Shown here in pieces: positions 26,980-35,643 of a DNA stretch of 64,000 nt. The stretch's first letter is position 1; every line of letters starts with the position of its first letter. Origin of the DNA: Kangiellaceae bacterium. GTDB taxonomy: Bacteria; Pseudomonadota; Gammaproteobacteria; Enterobacterales; Kangiellaceae. The notes beneath the pieces were generated by a model, which was not told where the DNA came from, did not search any database, and saw only the letters and a program-made list of their open reading frames with translations. The stretch covers positions 1 to 64,000 of the forward strand of contig JABXIQ010000035.1 of NCBI GenBank assembly GCA_013373015.1, in the 5' to 3' direction. The position numbers were made by a program, and so were the translations under genes.

Positions 26980-27438
26980 ATGAGTGAAAAAATAAAAGAC
27001 GTTTACAGCTTCTTAATTCCTATTTTGGAGCACAGTTTATTATTACCTAATACCACGGTTGCTGAAATCGTGCCATTCATGAATGTGACCTTGTTTGATG
27101 ATGCATTGTCGTCTGATAAAGCGCATGTGGGAACGGTGATTTGGAGAAACTTGGATATTCCCGTATTGTCTTTAGAGCGTGTTGCAGGCAGACAGGATCT
27201 AGGCGAAGTGCGTCGTTCACGTATTGCGATTATCTATACCTTGAATGGCAATGAGAAAGTACCTTATGTGGCGGTGATGGTGCAAGGTATTCCTCGTTTG
27301 GTGCCAGTCGATGAAAACAATAGTCAGATGGTGGATGCCAACCCTTCGGATAAAGGCGTTAAAGCGTGGGTTGATATTGACGGTAAGCGCGCTATGATTC
27401 CTGATATTGACCTATTAGAAGATATGATGGCAGGCTAG
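26980..27438 (+). CDS. chpC: CheW-like adaptor ChpC
   Basis: A 152-residue CheW-domain protein: VYSFLIPILEHSLLLPNTTVAEIVPF, IPVLSLERVAG and IPRLVPVD are conserved positions. It is the second CheW-like adaptor of the Chp cluster and in Pseudomonas couples additional inputs to ChpA. I start at the ATG 26980; an in-frame GTG at 26968 overlaps the chpB stop and would add four residues. It closes the cluster and is convergent with rsmE, 24 bp away, with no obvious terminator between them. Confidence 0.9.
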   Translation: MSEKIKDVYSFLIPILEHSLLLPNTTVAEIVPFMNVTLFDDALSSDKAHVGTVIWRNLDIPVLSLERVAGRQDLGEVRRSRIAIIYTLNGNEKVPYVAVMVQGIPRLVPVDENNSQMVDANPSDKGVKAWVDIDGKRAMIPDIDLLEDMMAG

Positions 27439-27462
27439 ATAAGGATTGCTGTACAAGTCAGT

Positions 27463-28194
27463 TTAATAATCACCCCAAACTGTATTGATTGAGGCAACGG
27501 CGGCTAAGGCTGCCGTTTCTGTTCTTAGCACTCTTGGTCCTAATTGAACGGGTGTACAACCTTTGCTTTTGACTTGTGTAACTTCGCTGTCACTAAAACC
27601 ACCTTCTGGTCCTACCCATAGTTGTATTGATAAATCTGTATCGGGTTTCTTGAGACTGGCAAAGCGATGCTCGGCATGCGGATCAAGAAATAAACTTTGA
27701 GCATTTAAGTCGTCTAATGCTTCTGCAAAAGATTTAACCGTGTGTAGTTGCGGGATGATATTACGTCCTGATTGCTCGCAAGCGCTGCGAATAACTTTTT
27801 GCCAATGGTCTAACTTTTTTTGCCAACGTTTGGCATCAAGTTTTACGCCACAGCGTTCAGTTATAATCGGAGTGAATTGTTTTACGCCAAGCTCTACAGC
27901 TTTTTGTAACGTTAAATCCATTTTATCACCGCGAGACACGCCTTGGAAAAGGTGCAAATCAAGTGGAGATTCATTATCAACAGCTAGCTTATTAAGAATG
28001 TGCGCACTAACTTGATTGCGTTCTATAGATAAAATTTGGGCGTTATAACTGAAACCATCGCCATTAAATAGCTCAAGCTCGTTACCAACATTTAATCGCA
28101 AAACGTGGCTGATATGATTGCTCGGATCTTTATCAAGAGCTACAGCTTGTCCAAGAATCAATTCTTGGTTACTAAAGATCCGAGTAATACGCAT
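27463..28194 (-). CDS. rsmE: 16S rRNA (uracil1498-N3)-methyltransferase
   Basis: A 243-residue SPOUT-class methyltransferase. N-terminal PUA-like domain with HISHVLRLNVGNELELFNGDG; the knot domain includes GVSRGDKMDLTLQKAVELGVKQFTPI, SACEQSGRN, LWVGPEGGFSDSEV and LGPRVLRTETAALAA, all diagnostic. It modifies U1498 of 16S rRNA in the assembled 30S subunit. It starts 16 bp after ahcY stops, so it is probably in the metK-ahcY-rsmE transcript, placing a SAM-using enzyme with SAM-cycle genes. Confidence 0.96.
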   Translation of the reverse strand: MRITRIFSNQELILGQAVALDKDPSNHISHVLRLNVGNELELFNGDGFSYNAQILSIERNQVSAHILNKLAVDNESPLDLHLFQGVSRGDKMDLTLQKAVELGVKQFTPIITERCGVKLDAKRWQKKLDHWQKVIRSACEQSGRNIIPQLHTVKSFAEALDDLNAQSLFLDPHAEHRFASLKKPDTDLSIQLWVGPEGGFSDSEVTQVKSKGCTPVQLGPRVLRTETAALAAVASINTVWGDY

Positions 28195-28210
28195 AACTAA
28201 CAGTTACAGA

Positions 28211-29608
28211 TTAATAACGATAATGTTCAGGCTTATAAGGCCCTTCGACTGCAACGTTAATATAATCTGCTTGATCTTTGCTTAGCGTGGTTAATTTCGC
28301 GCCAATACGATCGAGATGCAAGCGAGCAACTTTTTCGTCAAGATGCTTTGGTAAAACATACACATCGTTGTTGTATTGCTCACCTTTGTTCCATAATTCA
28401 ATTTGTGCTAAGACTTGATTGGTAAACGAATTTGACATGACAAAACTCGGATGACCCGTTGCGCAGCCTAAGTTCACCAAGCGACCTTGTGCTAATAAAA
28501 TAATGCGCTTACCATCTGGAAACTCAATGTGGTCAACTTGATCTTTGATATTTTCCCATTTGTATTTTGATAAACTCGCAACATCAATTTCATTGTCGAA
28601 GTGACCAATGTTACTAACAATAGCTTGATCTTTCATACGTGCCATATGGTCGTGGCGAATAACATCTTTGTTGCCTGTCGCTGTGACAAAAATATCAGCT
28701 TGCTCAATAACTCCAGGCTCTTCTATGTCAACGACACGATAACCTTCCATTGCAGCTTGCAAAGCACATATTGGATCGATTTCAGTAACCCATACGTTGG
28801 CTCCTAAGCCTCGTAAAGATTGAGCAGAGCCTTTGCCAACGTCACCAAAACCACAAACGATAGCAACTTTACCCGCAACCATTACGTCAGTTGCACGTTT
28901 AATTCCATCAACCAGTGATTCACGACAGCCATATAAGTTGTCGAATTTAGATTTAGTAACTGAATCGTTAACGTTAATTGCAGGGAAAGGAAGCTCACCG
29001 CGATCACGCATTTGATAGAGACGAGCAACGCCAGTTGTAGTCTCTTCTGTCACACCCTGAATATTTGCCAAAGTGCGCGAATAGAATGTAGCGTCTTCAG
29101 CGAGCTTTGCTTTGATTGATTTAAACAAGGCAATTTCTTCTTCACTACCGGGTTTGTCTAATACTGATAAATCCTGCTCTGCTCGGGTACCAAGAATTAG
29201 CAACATAGTAGCATCGCCACCATCATCTAAGATCATGTTAGGCGCGCCACCATCGTGCCAAGTCATTAAGCGATGAGTGTAATCCCAATATTCATCTAAA
29301 GTTTCACCTTTATAGGCGAAAACAGGAATGCCTTGATCGGCAATTGCCGCTGCAGCATGGTCTTGAGTTGAGAAAATGTTACACGAAACCCAGCGTACTT
29401 CAGCACCCAAAGCGATCAATGTTTCGATCAACATAGCCGTTTGGATTGTCATGTGCAAAGAGCCAGCAATACGTGCGCCTTTTAATGGTTGTTGGCTGCC
29501 ATACTCTTCGCGAATGGCCATTAAACCAGGCATTTCACTCTTGGCAATTTCGATTTCTTTATGGCCCCAAGGTGCGAGGTTAATATCTTTAATGATGTAA
29601 TCGTTCAT
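28211..29608 (-). CDS. ahcY: Adenosylhomocysteinase
   Basis: A 465-residue NAD-dependent enzyme that cleaves S-adenosylhomocysteine to adenosine and homocysteine. Motifs: [78 protein letters not shown], the NAD loop [20 protein letters not shown], and the C-terminal [13 protein letters not shown]-like segment ending PYKPEHYRY. Length is normal. It follows metK with a terminator-like hairpin between them, so it may be expressed both by read-through and from a promoter in the 91-bp gap. Confidence 0.97.
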   Translation of the reverse strand: MNDYIIKDINLAPWGHKEIEIAKSEMPGLMAIREEYGSQQPLKGARIAGSLHMTIQTAMLIETLIALGAEVRWVSCNIFSTQDHAAAAIADQGIPVFAYKGETLDEYWDYTHRLMTWHDGGAPNMILDDGGDATMLLILGTRAEQDLSVLDKPGSEEEIALFKSIKAKLAEDATFYSRTLANIQGVTEETTTGVARLYQMRDRGELPFPAINVNDSVTKSKFDNLYGCRESLVDGIKRATDVMVAGKVAIVCGFGDVGKGSAQSLRGLGANVWVTEIDPICALQAAMEGYRVVDIEEPGVIEQADIFVTATGNKDVIRHDHMARMKDQAIVSNIGHFDNEIDVASLSKYKWENIKDQVDHIEFPDGKRIILLAQGRLVNLGCATGHPSFVMSNSFTNQVLAQIELWNKGEQYNNDVYVLPKHLDEKVARLHLDRIGAKLTTLSKDQADYINVAVEGPYKPEHYRY

Positions 29609-29649
29609 AATTTTCTCAATCTAATTTGTGCTCATCGCAGAAAAAACTC

Positions 29650-29692
29650 TGCAAAATAAAAGCTCAAAACCGCAATACGGCTTGAGCTTTAT
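29650..29692 (-). terminator. Terminator-like hairpin after metK
   Basis: Arms AAGCTCAA (29660-29667) and TTGAGCTT (29682-29689) form a stem. Read on the minus strand it is followed by TTTATTTT. This would end or attenuate metK transcription ahead of ahcY. Confidence 0.65.
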
Positions 29693-29699
29693 TGAATAG

Positions 29700-30860
29700 T
29701 TATAGACCTGCTGCAGCGCGTAGTTCGTCAGCTTTATCGGTTCTTTCCCAAGTGAAAGTATCTTCGGTACGTCCAAAGTGGCCGTATGCCGCTGTTGGCA
29801 AGTAGATTGGTTGTAAAAGATCTAACATTTTAGTTAAACCACGTGGACGCAAATCGAAATGTTCACGAACTAGCTCAACCAATCTTTGCTCAGAAACTTT
29901 GCCCGTTCCAAAAGTGTTGATACTGATAGAAGTCGGTTCTGCAACACCAATGGCATAAGATACTTGGATTTCACAGCGATCAGCTAATCCGGCAGCAACG
30001 ATGTTCTTAGCAACATAACGTCCAGCGTAAGCAGCACTGCGATCCACCTTAGAAGGATCTTTACCAGAGAAGGCTCCACCACCATGACGAGCCATACCGC
30101 CATAAGTATCAACAATGATTTTACGACCTGTTAAACCACAATCACCCATTGGACCGCCAATCACGAAATTACCCGTTGGATTAACGAAATACTTGGTGTT
30201 GCTATCGATCCAATCACTTGGCAATACAGGCTTAATAATTTCTTCAATAACGGCTTCTTGCAAATCAGATAATTTGATATCAGGAGTATGCTGTGTTGAT
30301 AACACAACCGCTTCAATACCTACTGGCTTATCATTCTCATAGCGGAATGTTAATTGGCTTTTTGCATCAGGGCGCAACCATGGTAGCTGACCATTCTTAC
30401 GAAGCTCGGCTTGCTTTTGTACTAAACGGTGCGAGTAGCTGATTGGGGCAGGCATTAAAACGTCAGTTTCGTTGGTCGCGTAACCAAACATTAAACCTTG
30501 GTCACCAGCGCCTTGCGCTTCAGGGTTATCACGATCTACACCTTGAGCAATGTCTGGGCTTTGCTTACCAATCGCATTAAGCACCGCACAAGATTCCCAA
30601 TCGAAGCCCATATCTGAGCTGCTGTAACCAATTTGCTTGATGGTATCGCGCGCTAGTTGCTCAATATCTACCCAGGCAGAAGTTGCTACTTCTCCAGCTA
30701 CAATAACCATACCTGTTTTGACCATGGTCTCAACAGCAACACGTGCATTAATATCTTGGGCTAAAATAGCATCAAGAACTGCATCAGAAATTTGGTCAGC
30801 AATTTTATCAGGATGTCCCTCGGACACAGACTCTGATGTGAATACAGAATAATTACTCAT
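29700..30860 (-). CDS. metK: S-adenosylmethionine synthetase
   Basis: A 386-residue enzyme making SAM from methionine and ATP. The N-terminus [27 protein letters not shown], the [16 protein letters not shown] loop, [22 protein letters not shown] and the C-terminal [17 protein letters not shown] segment are highly conserved. The gene lies in the order metK-ahcY-rsmE, a SAM-cycle grouping. Its 5' leader holds a GTAAAC-TAGGC-GTTTAC inverted repeat but no recognised SAM riboswitch. Confidence 0.97.
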   Translation of the reverse strand: MSNYSVFTSESVSEGHPDKIADQISDAVLDAILAQDINARVAVETMVKTGMVIVAGEVATSAWVDIEQLARDTIKQIGYSSSDMGFDWESCAVLNAIGKQSPDIAQGVDRDNPEAQGAGDQGLMFGYATNETDVLMPAPISYSHRLVQKQAELRKNGQLPWLRPDAKSQLTFRYENDKPVGIEAVVLSTQHTPDIKLSDLQEAVIEEIIKPVLPSDWIDSNTKYFVNPTGNFVIGGPMGDCGLTGRKIIVDTYGGMARHGGGAFSGKDPSKVDRSAAYAGRYVAKNIVAAGLADRCEIQVSYAIGVAEPTSISINTFGTGKVSEQRLVELVREHFDLRPRGLTKMLDLLQPIYLPTAAYGHFGRTEDTFTWERTDKADELRAAAGL

Positions 30861-31249
30861 CTTTTTAATTTACCTTTTACGTAAACTAGGCGTTTACTTA
30901 ATAATCGCGCAAAATCGGCTGGTTAAAAATTAGGCGGATTTTACACATTTTACTCATCTAAATCACGCATTTTCGGCCTTAACAGGTGAAAATTCGATGA
31001 ATGACAATTATAAGGGATAATGGAATCAGTATGACATTATAAGGTCAAGTTAAGAGAATAAAACCCATAGAAAGTTACAGATTATGCTGCTGAACTGTTA
31101 ATATATTCGCAAATTATAAAGAAATGCCTAACAGTAAGGGCTGCAGAAAAATTAGCATTCGCTAATCTTATAAGGTTTATAGCCGTTATTACTTAAGAGC
31201 ATAACAAAATAGGCATTATTACACTAAAAAAGCAAGAGAAAGGCTATTA
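30861..31249. other. 389-bp divergent intergenic region (metK / Kv channel)
   Basis: A+T-rich stretch between two divergent start codons. It contains the GTAAAC-N5-GTTTAC inverted repeat at 30881-30897, several A/T-rich -10-like hexamers, and no open frame that looks coding. I see no recognisable riboswitch aptamer or tRNA. Confidence 0.6.
30881..30897. promoter_or_regulatory. GTAAAC-N5-GTTTAC inverted repeat in the metK leader
   Basis: A perfect 6-bp dyad (GTAAAC 30881-30886, GTTTAC 30892-30897, spacer TAGGC) 21 bp before the metK ATG. It could be an operator or a leader hairpin; it does not match the MetJ box (AGACGTCT). Confidence 0.35.
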
Positions 31250-32098
31250 ATGAAAAATTATCGACCACACGATTTTGACAAAGGGGAGCCACTTGTACCT
31301 TGGCGTGAGAAAATACATGAAGTGATTTTTGAAGCTGAAACGCCAGCGGGTAAAGCATTTGATGTGGTGCTGATCATATCAATATTTGCTAGTGTCATAG
31401 CGGTAATGTTGGATAGTGTGGAGTCAATTGCTACTCAGTATGGAACAGTTTTGTTCATTGCTGAATGGGCTTTTACTATTTTATTCACCATTGAATATAT
31501 CTTGCGCTTGATCAGTGTGCGCAGACCTTTGCTTTATGCACGATCTTTTTATGGTATTGTCGATCTCTTATCGATTATTCCTACTTATCTGACGCTATTC
31601 CTAGTCGATGCCAAATACTTCTTGGTCATTCGAATCTTAAGAGTGTTGCGTATTTTCCGAATCTTCAAATTAGCAAGCTATATGGGCGAGGCCAATTTAA
31701 TGGTGGACGCGCTTAAAAATAGCCGCGAAAAAATCAGCGTGTTTTTGTATGCAGTAATACTCATGGTGGTCATTTTCGGCTCGATCATGTACGTGCTGGA
31801 AGGCCCTGAGAATGGTTTTCATAATATCCCACAAGCGGTATATTGGGCGATTGTGACATTAACCACCGTCGGTTATGGCGACATAGCGCCACATACACCG
31901 CTTGGCCAGTTTATTGCTTCGGCAATTATGATTATGGGCTATGGGATAATTGCTGTACCAACTGGCATCTATAGCGCTGAGTTAACTCGCCAAGTATTGA
32001 AAGAAAAAGATATCACCAATAATGCTTGTCCATCGTGTTCATTTGAGGGGCATGATAAGGATGCGGTGCATTGTAAGAAGTGTGGTACGAAACTATAA
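31250..32098 (+). CDS. Voltage-gated-type potassium channel subunit with C-terminal zinc ribbon
   Basis: A 282-residue six-TM ion-channel subunit. S1 is at about 38-56, S2 about 68-88, S3 about 103-121, an Arg-bearing S4 at about 127-141 (RILRVLRIFRIFK), S5 about 163-183, a pore helix, and the K+ selectivity filter TTVGYGD at 205-211, then S6. The C terminus carries C260-x2-C263...C275-x2-C278, a zinc-ribbon signature after a short linker. It probably forms a tetrameric K+ channel; the ribbon could assist assembly or sensing. It is a single-gene transcript divergent from metK and convergent with coq7. Confidence 0.9.
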   Translation: MKNYRPHDFDKGEPLVPWREKIHEVIFEAETPAGKAFDVVLIISIFASVIAVMLDSVESIATQYGTVLFIAEWAFTILFTIEYILRLISVRRPLLYARSFYGIVDLLSIIPTYLTLFLVDAKYFLVIRILRVLRIFRIFKLASYMGEANLMVDALKNSREKISVFLYAVILMVVIFGSIMYVLEGPENGFHNIPQAVYWAIVTLTTVGYGDIAPHTPLGQFIASAIMIMGYGIIAVPTGIYSAELTRQVLKEKDITNNACPSCSFEGHDKDAVHCKKCGTKL

Positions 32099-32147
32099 AC
32101 CACTTTTAGTCGGATGTTTCGTAAAGGTTGATTATGATGAATGTTAC

Positions 32148-32786
32148 TTATAAGTAATAAACACTCTTAGTCATTACTTTGGACATTAGGGTCATAGCAC
32201 CTTTAATCGGTGCTGGAAGTTCTGCGCCGCCATGCTCTAGTGCGACAGTGGCGTGTTTTAATTCTTCTTCCTTCATTTGCTCAAGAATAGCTTGGCTTTT
32301 TTTATCTTGCGACGGCAATTTTTCTAAGTGTTCATCAAGATGGCGGCACACTTGATGCTCAGTTTCAGCAACAAAGCCCAAACTCCATTTATCGCCAGCG
32401 ATACCAGCTAAAGCACCAATGCTAAAAGACATGCCATACCATAATGGGTTTAGGTAGCTTTCACGGCTATTTAGCTGCTTGATTCGTTCGCTACACCAAG
32501 CTAGGTGGTCAATTTCTTCATCCGCAGCTTGTTCCATCTTTTGGCGGATATTGGGTAATTTGGCGGTTAAAGCTTGTCCTTGATAGAGGGCTTGTGCACA
32601 CACTTCACCTGTGTGGTTGATGCGCATGAGGCTGGCAGCATGTTTTTGCTCTTGTTCACTCAGCTCTACATCATCAATATCAGCCGCCGGGCTGGTGCGA
32701 GGCTGCATATCATAAATGCCAACAGTGGTTTTAAGCGCTGAGTCGGCAACCATACAAAGTCGATCAAAAAAGCTGAATTGACGCAT
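32148..32786 (-). CDS. coq7: Demethoxyubiquinone hydroxylase (2-polyprenyl-3-methyl-6-methoxy-1,4-benzoquinone monooxygenase)
   Basis: A 212-residue di-iron protein performing the penultimate ring hydroxylation of ubiquinone synthesis. The ferritin-like four-helix bundle carries metal ligands in [37 protein letters not shown] and [14 protein letters not shown], the ExxH pattern of Coq7. A long N-terminal segment precedes it, as in Pseudomonas-type proteins. Monocistronic; divergent from the AAA ATPase gene with about 110 bp between the starts. Confidence 0.94.
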   Translation of the reverse strand: MRQFSFFDRLCMVADSALKTTVGIYDMQPRTSPAADIDDVELSEQEQKHAASLMRINHTGEVCAQALYQGQALTAKLPNIRQKMEQAADEEIDHLAWCSERIKQLNSRESYLNPLWYGMSFSIGALAGIAGDKWSLGFVAETEHQVCRHLDEHLEKLPSQDKKSQAILEQMKEEELKHATVALEHGGAELPAPIKGAMTLMSKVMTKSVYYL

Positions 32787-32898
32787 AATTCTGGTAAGCT
32801 ATAGTGAAATCAGTGAAGCCATTTTAGCGCTTTTTTAAGCTAAAAGAAATTGAGCTAGATCATGACTAGCCAGTAGAACCAATAAGAATCTTGAATTA

Positions 32899-34398
32899 AT
32901 GGGCAGTAAAACTGAACAAAATGACTTAACACTACTGATTAAGTCAAAAAATCCAATTATTGTTATAGAAACGCACGAAGAGCAGCGTGCTTTGGAGTTG
33001 CTCACAAAAATCGCAATTAGCCAAAATATGCCCTTGTTTGGCTGGCATGTGACCGAAGGCTTACGTCGGGTGGAGATGCAAAATGAAAATTTTGCACCAT
33101 TAAAAGATACTGCTGAGCCTACGGCATGTTTGCAACATATACGCAGAATGGAACGCAAAGGCATTTATGTTTTGTGTGATTTTCACCCGTTTGTGGATAA
33201 AGAGCACCCGCAAAATATAAGGCTCTTGAAGGATATTGCTTTAAGTTTTAAAGACCATCAGCAAACATTGATTTTGATCAGTCATGACTTACGTTTGCCT
33301 GATGAAGTTCGCAAGTTTGGCGCAACATTTGAGTTATCTTTGCCTGATTCGCAGCAATTGGGAAAACTTATCAAACAAGAAGCCATTCGATGGTCAATGG
33401 AGCATCAGGGTAAAAAAGTGCGGACTGACCAAAAGACAATGCAACGCTTGATTCAAAACTTAATGGGTTTGACTTATGACGATGCGCGGCAAATTATCAG
33501 AAATTTGATTTATGATGATGGCGCTATTACTGATGATGAAATGGAAAAAGTCAATAAAGCACGCTATCAGCTACTAGATTTGGATGGTGCAGTACATTAT
33601 GAATATGAAACTGCCCATTTTGCCGAAGTCGGTGGTATGCAGCGTTTAAAGAAGTGGTTACAACTCAGACAGAAAATATTTATCGAAGAAAATAAGTTTG
33701 GTTTGGATAAGCCAAAAGGGATCATGTTGGTCGGCGTGCAAGGCGGTGGTAAATCATTGGCCGCGAAGGCGGTAGCAGGGATGTGGGGCGTGCCATTGCT
33801 ACGTTTAGATTTTGGAGCTTTATATAATAAATGGCATGGAGAAAGTGAGAAAAACTTGCGTAATTCTTTGAAGCTGGCTGAAATGATGTCGCCTTGTGTA
33901 TTATGGCTTGATGAGGTGGAGAAGGGTATATCAACGGGTGACAACGACAGTGGAACCTCAAAACGTGTTCTTGGTACTCTATTAACCTTTATGCAAGAAA
34001 ATAATTTTCCTGTGTTTATCGTGGCAACTGCTAATGATATTTCAGCGTTACCGCCCGAATTTGTACGAAAAGGTCGTTTAGACGAAATCTTTTTTGTCGA
34101 TTTGCCTGATGAACAAACCCGCCAAGAAATTTTCAGAATACACTTAGATAAAAGACGCCAAGAAAGTATCGAATTTGACTTGCTGAAATTAGCAAAAGCT
34201 ACAGAAGGTTTTAGTGGTGCTGAGATTGAGCAAGCTATTGTGGCAGGGTTATATGCCTCGCTGTATCACGATAATAAGCTAGACACCGAAACTATTTTGC
34301 AAGAAATTGATAGCACCAGTCCTTTGTCGCAGGTAATGTCTGAGAAAATGGTTATATTGCGGCAATGGGCAGAAGGACGTGCGGTGTTAGCTAACTAA
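32899..34398 (+). CDS. Ycf46-like AAA ATPase
   Basis: A 499-residue protein with a ~250-residue N-terminal region (LLIKSKNPIIVIETHEEQRALELL..., a degenerate P-loop-like fold) and a C-terminal AAA domain: Walker A G279-V-Q-G-G-G-K-S286, Walker B around 335-339 (LWLDE), sensor and arginine-finger segment FVRKGRLDEIFFVDLPDEQTRQEIF, and the C-terminal lid SGAEIEQAIV. The whole resembles Ycf46/SpoVK-like AAA proteins of cyanobacteria and proteobacteria, of unknown substrate. It has no transmembrane segment and precedes a GST gene by 27 bp. Confidence 0.88.
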   Translation: MGSKTEQNDLTLLIKSKNPIIVIETHEEQRALELLTKIAISQNMPLFGWHVTEGLRRVEMQNENFAPLKDTAEPTACLQHIRRMERKGIYVLCDFHPFVDKEHPQNIRLLKDIALSFKDHQQTLILISHDLRLPDEVRKFGATFELSLPDSQQLGKLIKQEAIRWSMEHQGKKVRTDQKTMQRLIQNLMGLTYDDARQIIRNLIYDDGAITDDEMEKVNKARYQLLDLDGAVHYEYETAHFAEVGGMQRLKKWLQLRQKIFIEENKFGLDKPKGIMLVGVQGGGKSLAAKAVAGMWGVPLLRLDFGALYNKWHGESEKNLRNSLKLAEMMSPCVLWLDEVEKGISTGDNDSGTSKRVLGTLLTFMQENNFPVFIVATANDISALPPEFVRKGRLDEIFFVDLPDEQTRQEIFRIHLDKRRQESIEFDLLKLAKATEGFSGAEIEQAIVAGLYASLYHDNKLDTETILQEIDSTSPLSQVMSEKMVILRQWAEGRAVLAN

Positions 34399-34425
34399 CT
34401 CAAGTACCAAGCACAGGTAATAACT

Positions 34426-35022
34426 ATGACCATGCAACTCATTTATTCTACTGCCTCACCGTATGCGCGAACTGCGCGTATAGTGGTTCGAGAATTAAGC
34501 TTACTCAATCAAGTGGAAGAAGTGTTCCAGCATCCTTTTGAGAACCCGGAGTTATTGATTACTGCAAACCCTCTATGCAAAGTGCCATGTTTGGTGGTGG
34601 ATGGGAATGGTTTGTTTGATAGCCAGGTTATTTGTGAATACTTGGATTCATTGGCAGGTGATAAATTATTTGCTGAAATTAGTAAGAACTGGCAACTTAA
34701 AACCTTATATTCATTAACTCGTGGAATACTGGATTCTTGTGTTGCTTGGCAACAAGATAAAATGCGCGATCAATCACAACGTTCCGAGTTTTGGCAGCAA
34801 CGTTTTATAAGCAGTATTGAAAGAGGGTTAGAGCATTTTGCTGGCAGATTAGATGAGCTTCCAAAAGGCTTTTCAGCTTTGCACATCAATCTGGTCACTG
34901 CGCTAGAGTATTTAAGCTTTCGCCATTCTGAGTATCAGTGGCAACAAAAGCACCCACAATTGATAGATTGGTACCAAAAATACAAAAGCCGTACCAGCAT
35001 AACTGATACGGCTCCTGAATAA
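34426..35022 (+). CDS. Glutathione S-transferase family protein
   Basis: A 198-residue GST-fold protein. The thioredoxin-like N-domain contains IYSTASPYARTARIVVRELSL, the cis-Pro motif CKVPCLV and the glutathione-contact DSQVICEYLDSL; the C-domain is all-alpha. The N-terminal Ser in STASPYAR suggests a Ser-type (beta/theta-like) active site. The substrate is unknown. The last codons encode, on the other strand, a hairpin that looks like the terminator of the ydb operon. Likely co-transcribed with the AAA ATPase upstream. Confidence 0.9.
   Translation: MTMQLIYSTASPYARTARIVVRELSLLNQVEEVFQHPFENPELLITANPLCKVPCLVVDGNGLFDSQVICEYLDSLAGDKLFAEISKNWQLKTLYSLTRGILDSCVAWQQDKMRDQSQRSEFWQQRFISSIERGLEHFAGRLDELPKGFSALHINLVTALEYLSFRHSEYQWQQKHPQLIDWYQKYKSRTSITDTAPE
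34983..35013 (-). terminator. Terminator of ydbH-ynbE-ydbL inside the GST 3' end
   Basis: Arms AGCCGTA (34987-34993) and TACGGCT (35007-35013) with an inner CAG/CTG pair form a 10-bp stem with one mismatch. Read on the minus strand it is followed by TTTTG. It is positioned 28 bp beyond the ydbL stop and overlaps the end of the convergent GST coding sequence. Confidence 0.55.
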
Positions 35023-35040
35023 CGGACTTAATAGTGCAGG

Positions 35041-35385
35041 TTATTTCTTTTTCCAAACACCATCGACACTAATGTAATGTCCTGCGCTGGTTTTATCCAA
35101 ATTACGCTTAGCTGCGATAGCTTCAACTTCAGCAAGGCTGAGGTTGTTTTTCTTTGCTTGTGACTCATAGATAGATTTACGTTTAGTATTGATACCATTG
35201 ACGTAAGCTACTAGTTCGCTGTCAGGGCTTTTGATGACGATGCCAACATAGCCGTTATCGAGCTCACCGACCACGCCTTGATCTTTTAATGAACTGATAT
35301 CTAATGCCAATGCTTGAGCGGCCAATAATAAAGCTGCTGAAAGGGTTAATGTTAATTTTGAAACAGTTTTAATAAATGTTCGCAT
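35041..35385 (-). CDS. ydbL: YdbL family (DUF1318) periplasmic protein
   Basis: A 114-residue exported protein with a signal peptide (KLTLTLSAALLLAAQALA, cleavage after ALA). The mature part contains LKDQGVVGELDNGYVGIV, IYESQAKKNNLSLAEVEAIAAKR and GHYISVDGVWKKK, typical of DUF1318/YdbL. In E. coli it is encoded with YdbH and YnbE and is thought to modulate that envelope complex. The SD-like AGGAGA-type stretch AGAATCCTT... immediately before the ATG (AAGGA spacing via CTAGGAGAATCC) is strong. Third gene of the operon; ynbE lies 10 bp upstream. Confidence 0.9.
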   Translation of the reverse strand: MRTFIKTVSKLTLTLSAALLLAAQALALDISSLKDQGVVGELDNGYVGIVIKSPDSELVAYVNGINTKRKSIYESQAKKNNLSLAEVEAIAAKRNLDKTSAGHYISVDGVWKKK

Positions 35386-35395
35386 AAGGATTCTC

Positions 35396-35590
35396 CTAGA
35401 ATAATCCTGAATCTTCGCTCAAGGCTTGATCCAATTCTTTTTCTACCTTAACTACAATTTCATGTTTGATAGTAAAATCACCAATAATATGAATGGGTTT
35501 ATCGGGTGCTTCTAACTTGACGGTACAAGCTGATGCAAATAGCGATAAACTAACAGCCGCTAAAAGCGTTTTTAAACTAGGTTTGGTCAT
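35396..35590 (-). CDS. ynbE: YnbE family outer-membrane lipoprotein
   Basis: A 64-residue lipoprotein. The signal peptide ends in the lipobox LFASAC, and the mature part holds APDKPIHIIGDFTIKHEIVVKVEKELDQAL, matching the tiny YnbE proteins. YnbE is thought to stack as a beta-strand oligomer under the outer membrane and meet the AsmA-like YdbH. I start at the ATG 35590; an in-frame GTG at 35602 would add four residues. It lies 53 bp after ydbH. Confidence 0.88.
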   Translation of the reverse strand: MTKPSLKTLLAAVSLSLFASACTVKLEAPDKPIHIIGDFTIKHEIVVKVEKELDQALSEDSGLF

Positions 35591-35643
35591 AAGCGATCTC
35601 ACAAATCTATTACGTTAAGTTTATTGTATAACAATAACATGAA

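Noticed and set aside
29609-29699. SAH riboswitch before ahcY
   Set aside because: The 91-bp gap is mostly taken by the metK terminator hairpin; no SAH aptamer core is visible.
30861-31249. SAM riboswitch or MetJ operator before metK
   Set aside because: I found neither an AGACGTCT-type MetJ box nor the conserved helices of a known SAM aptamer.
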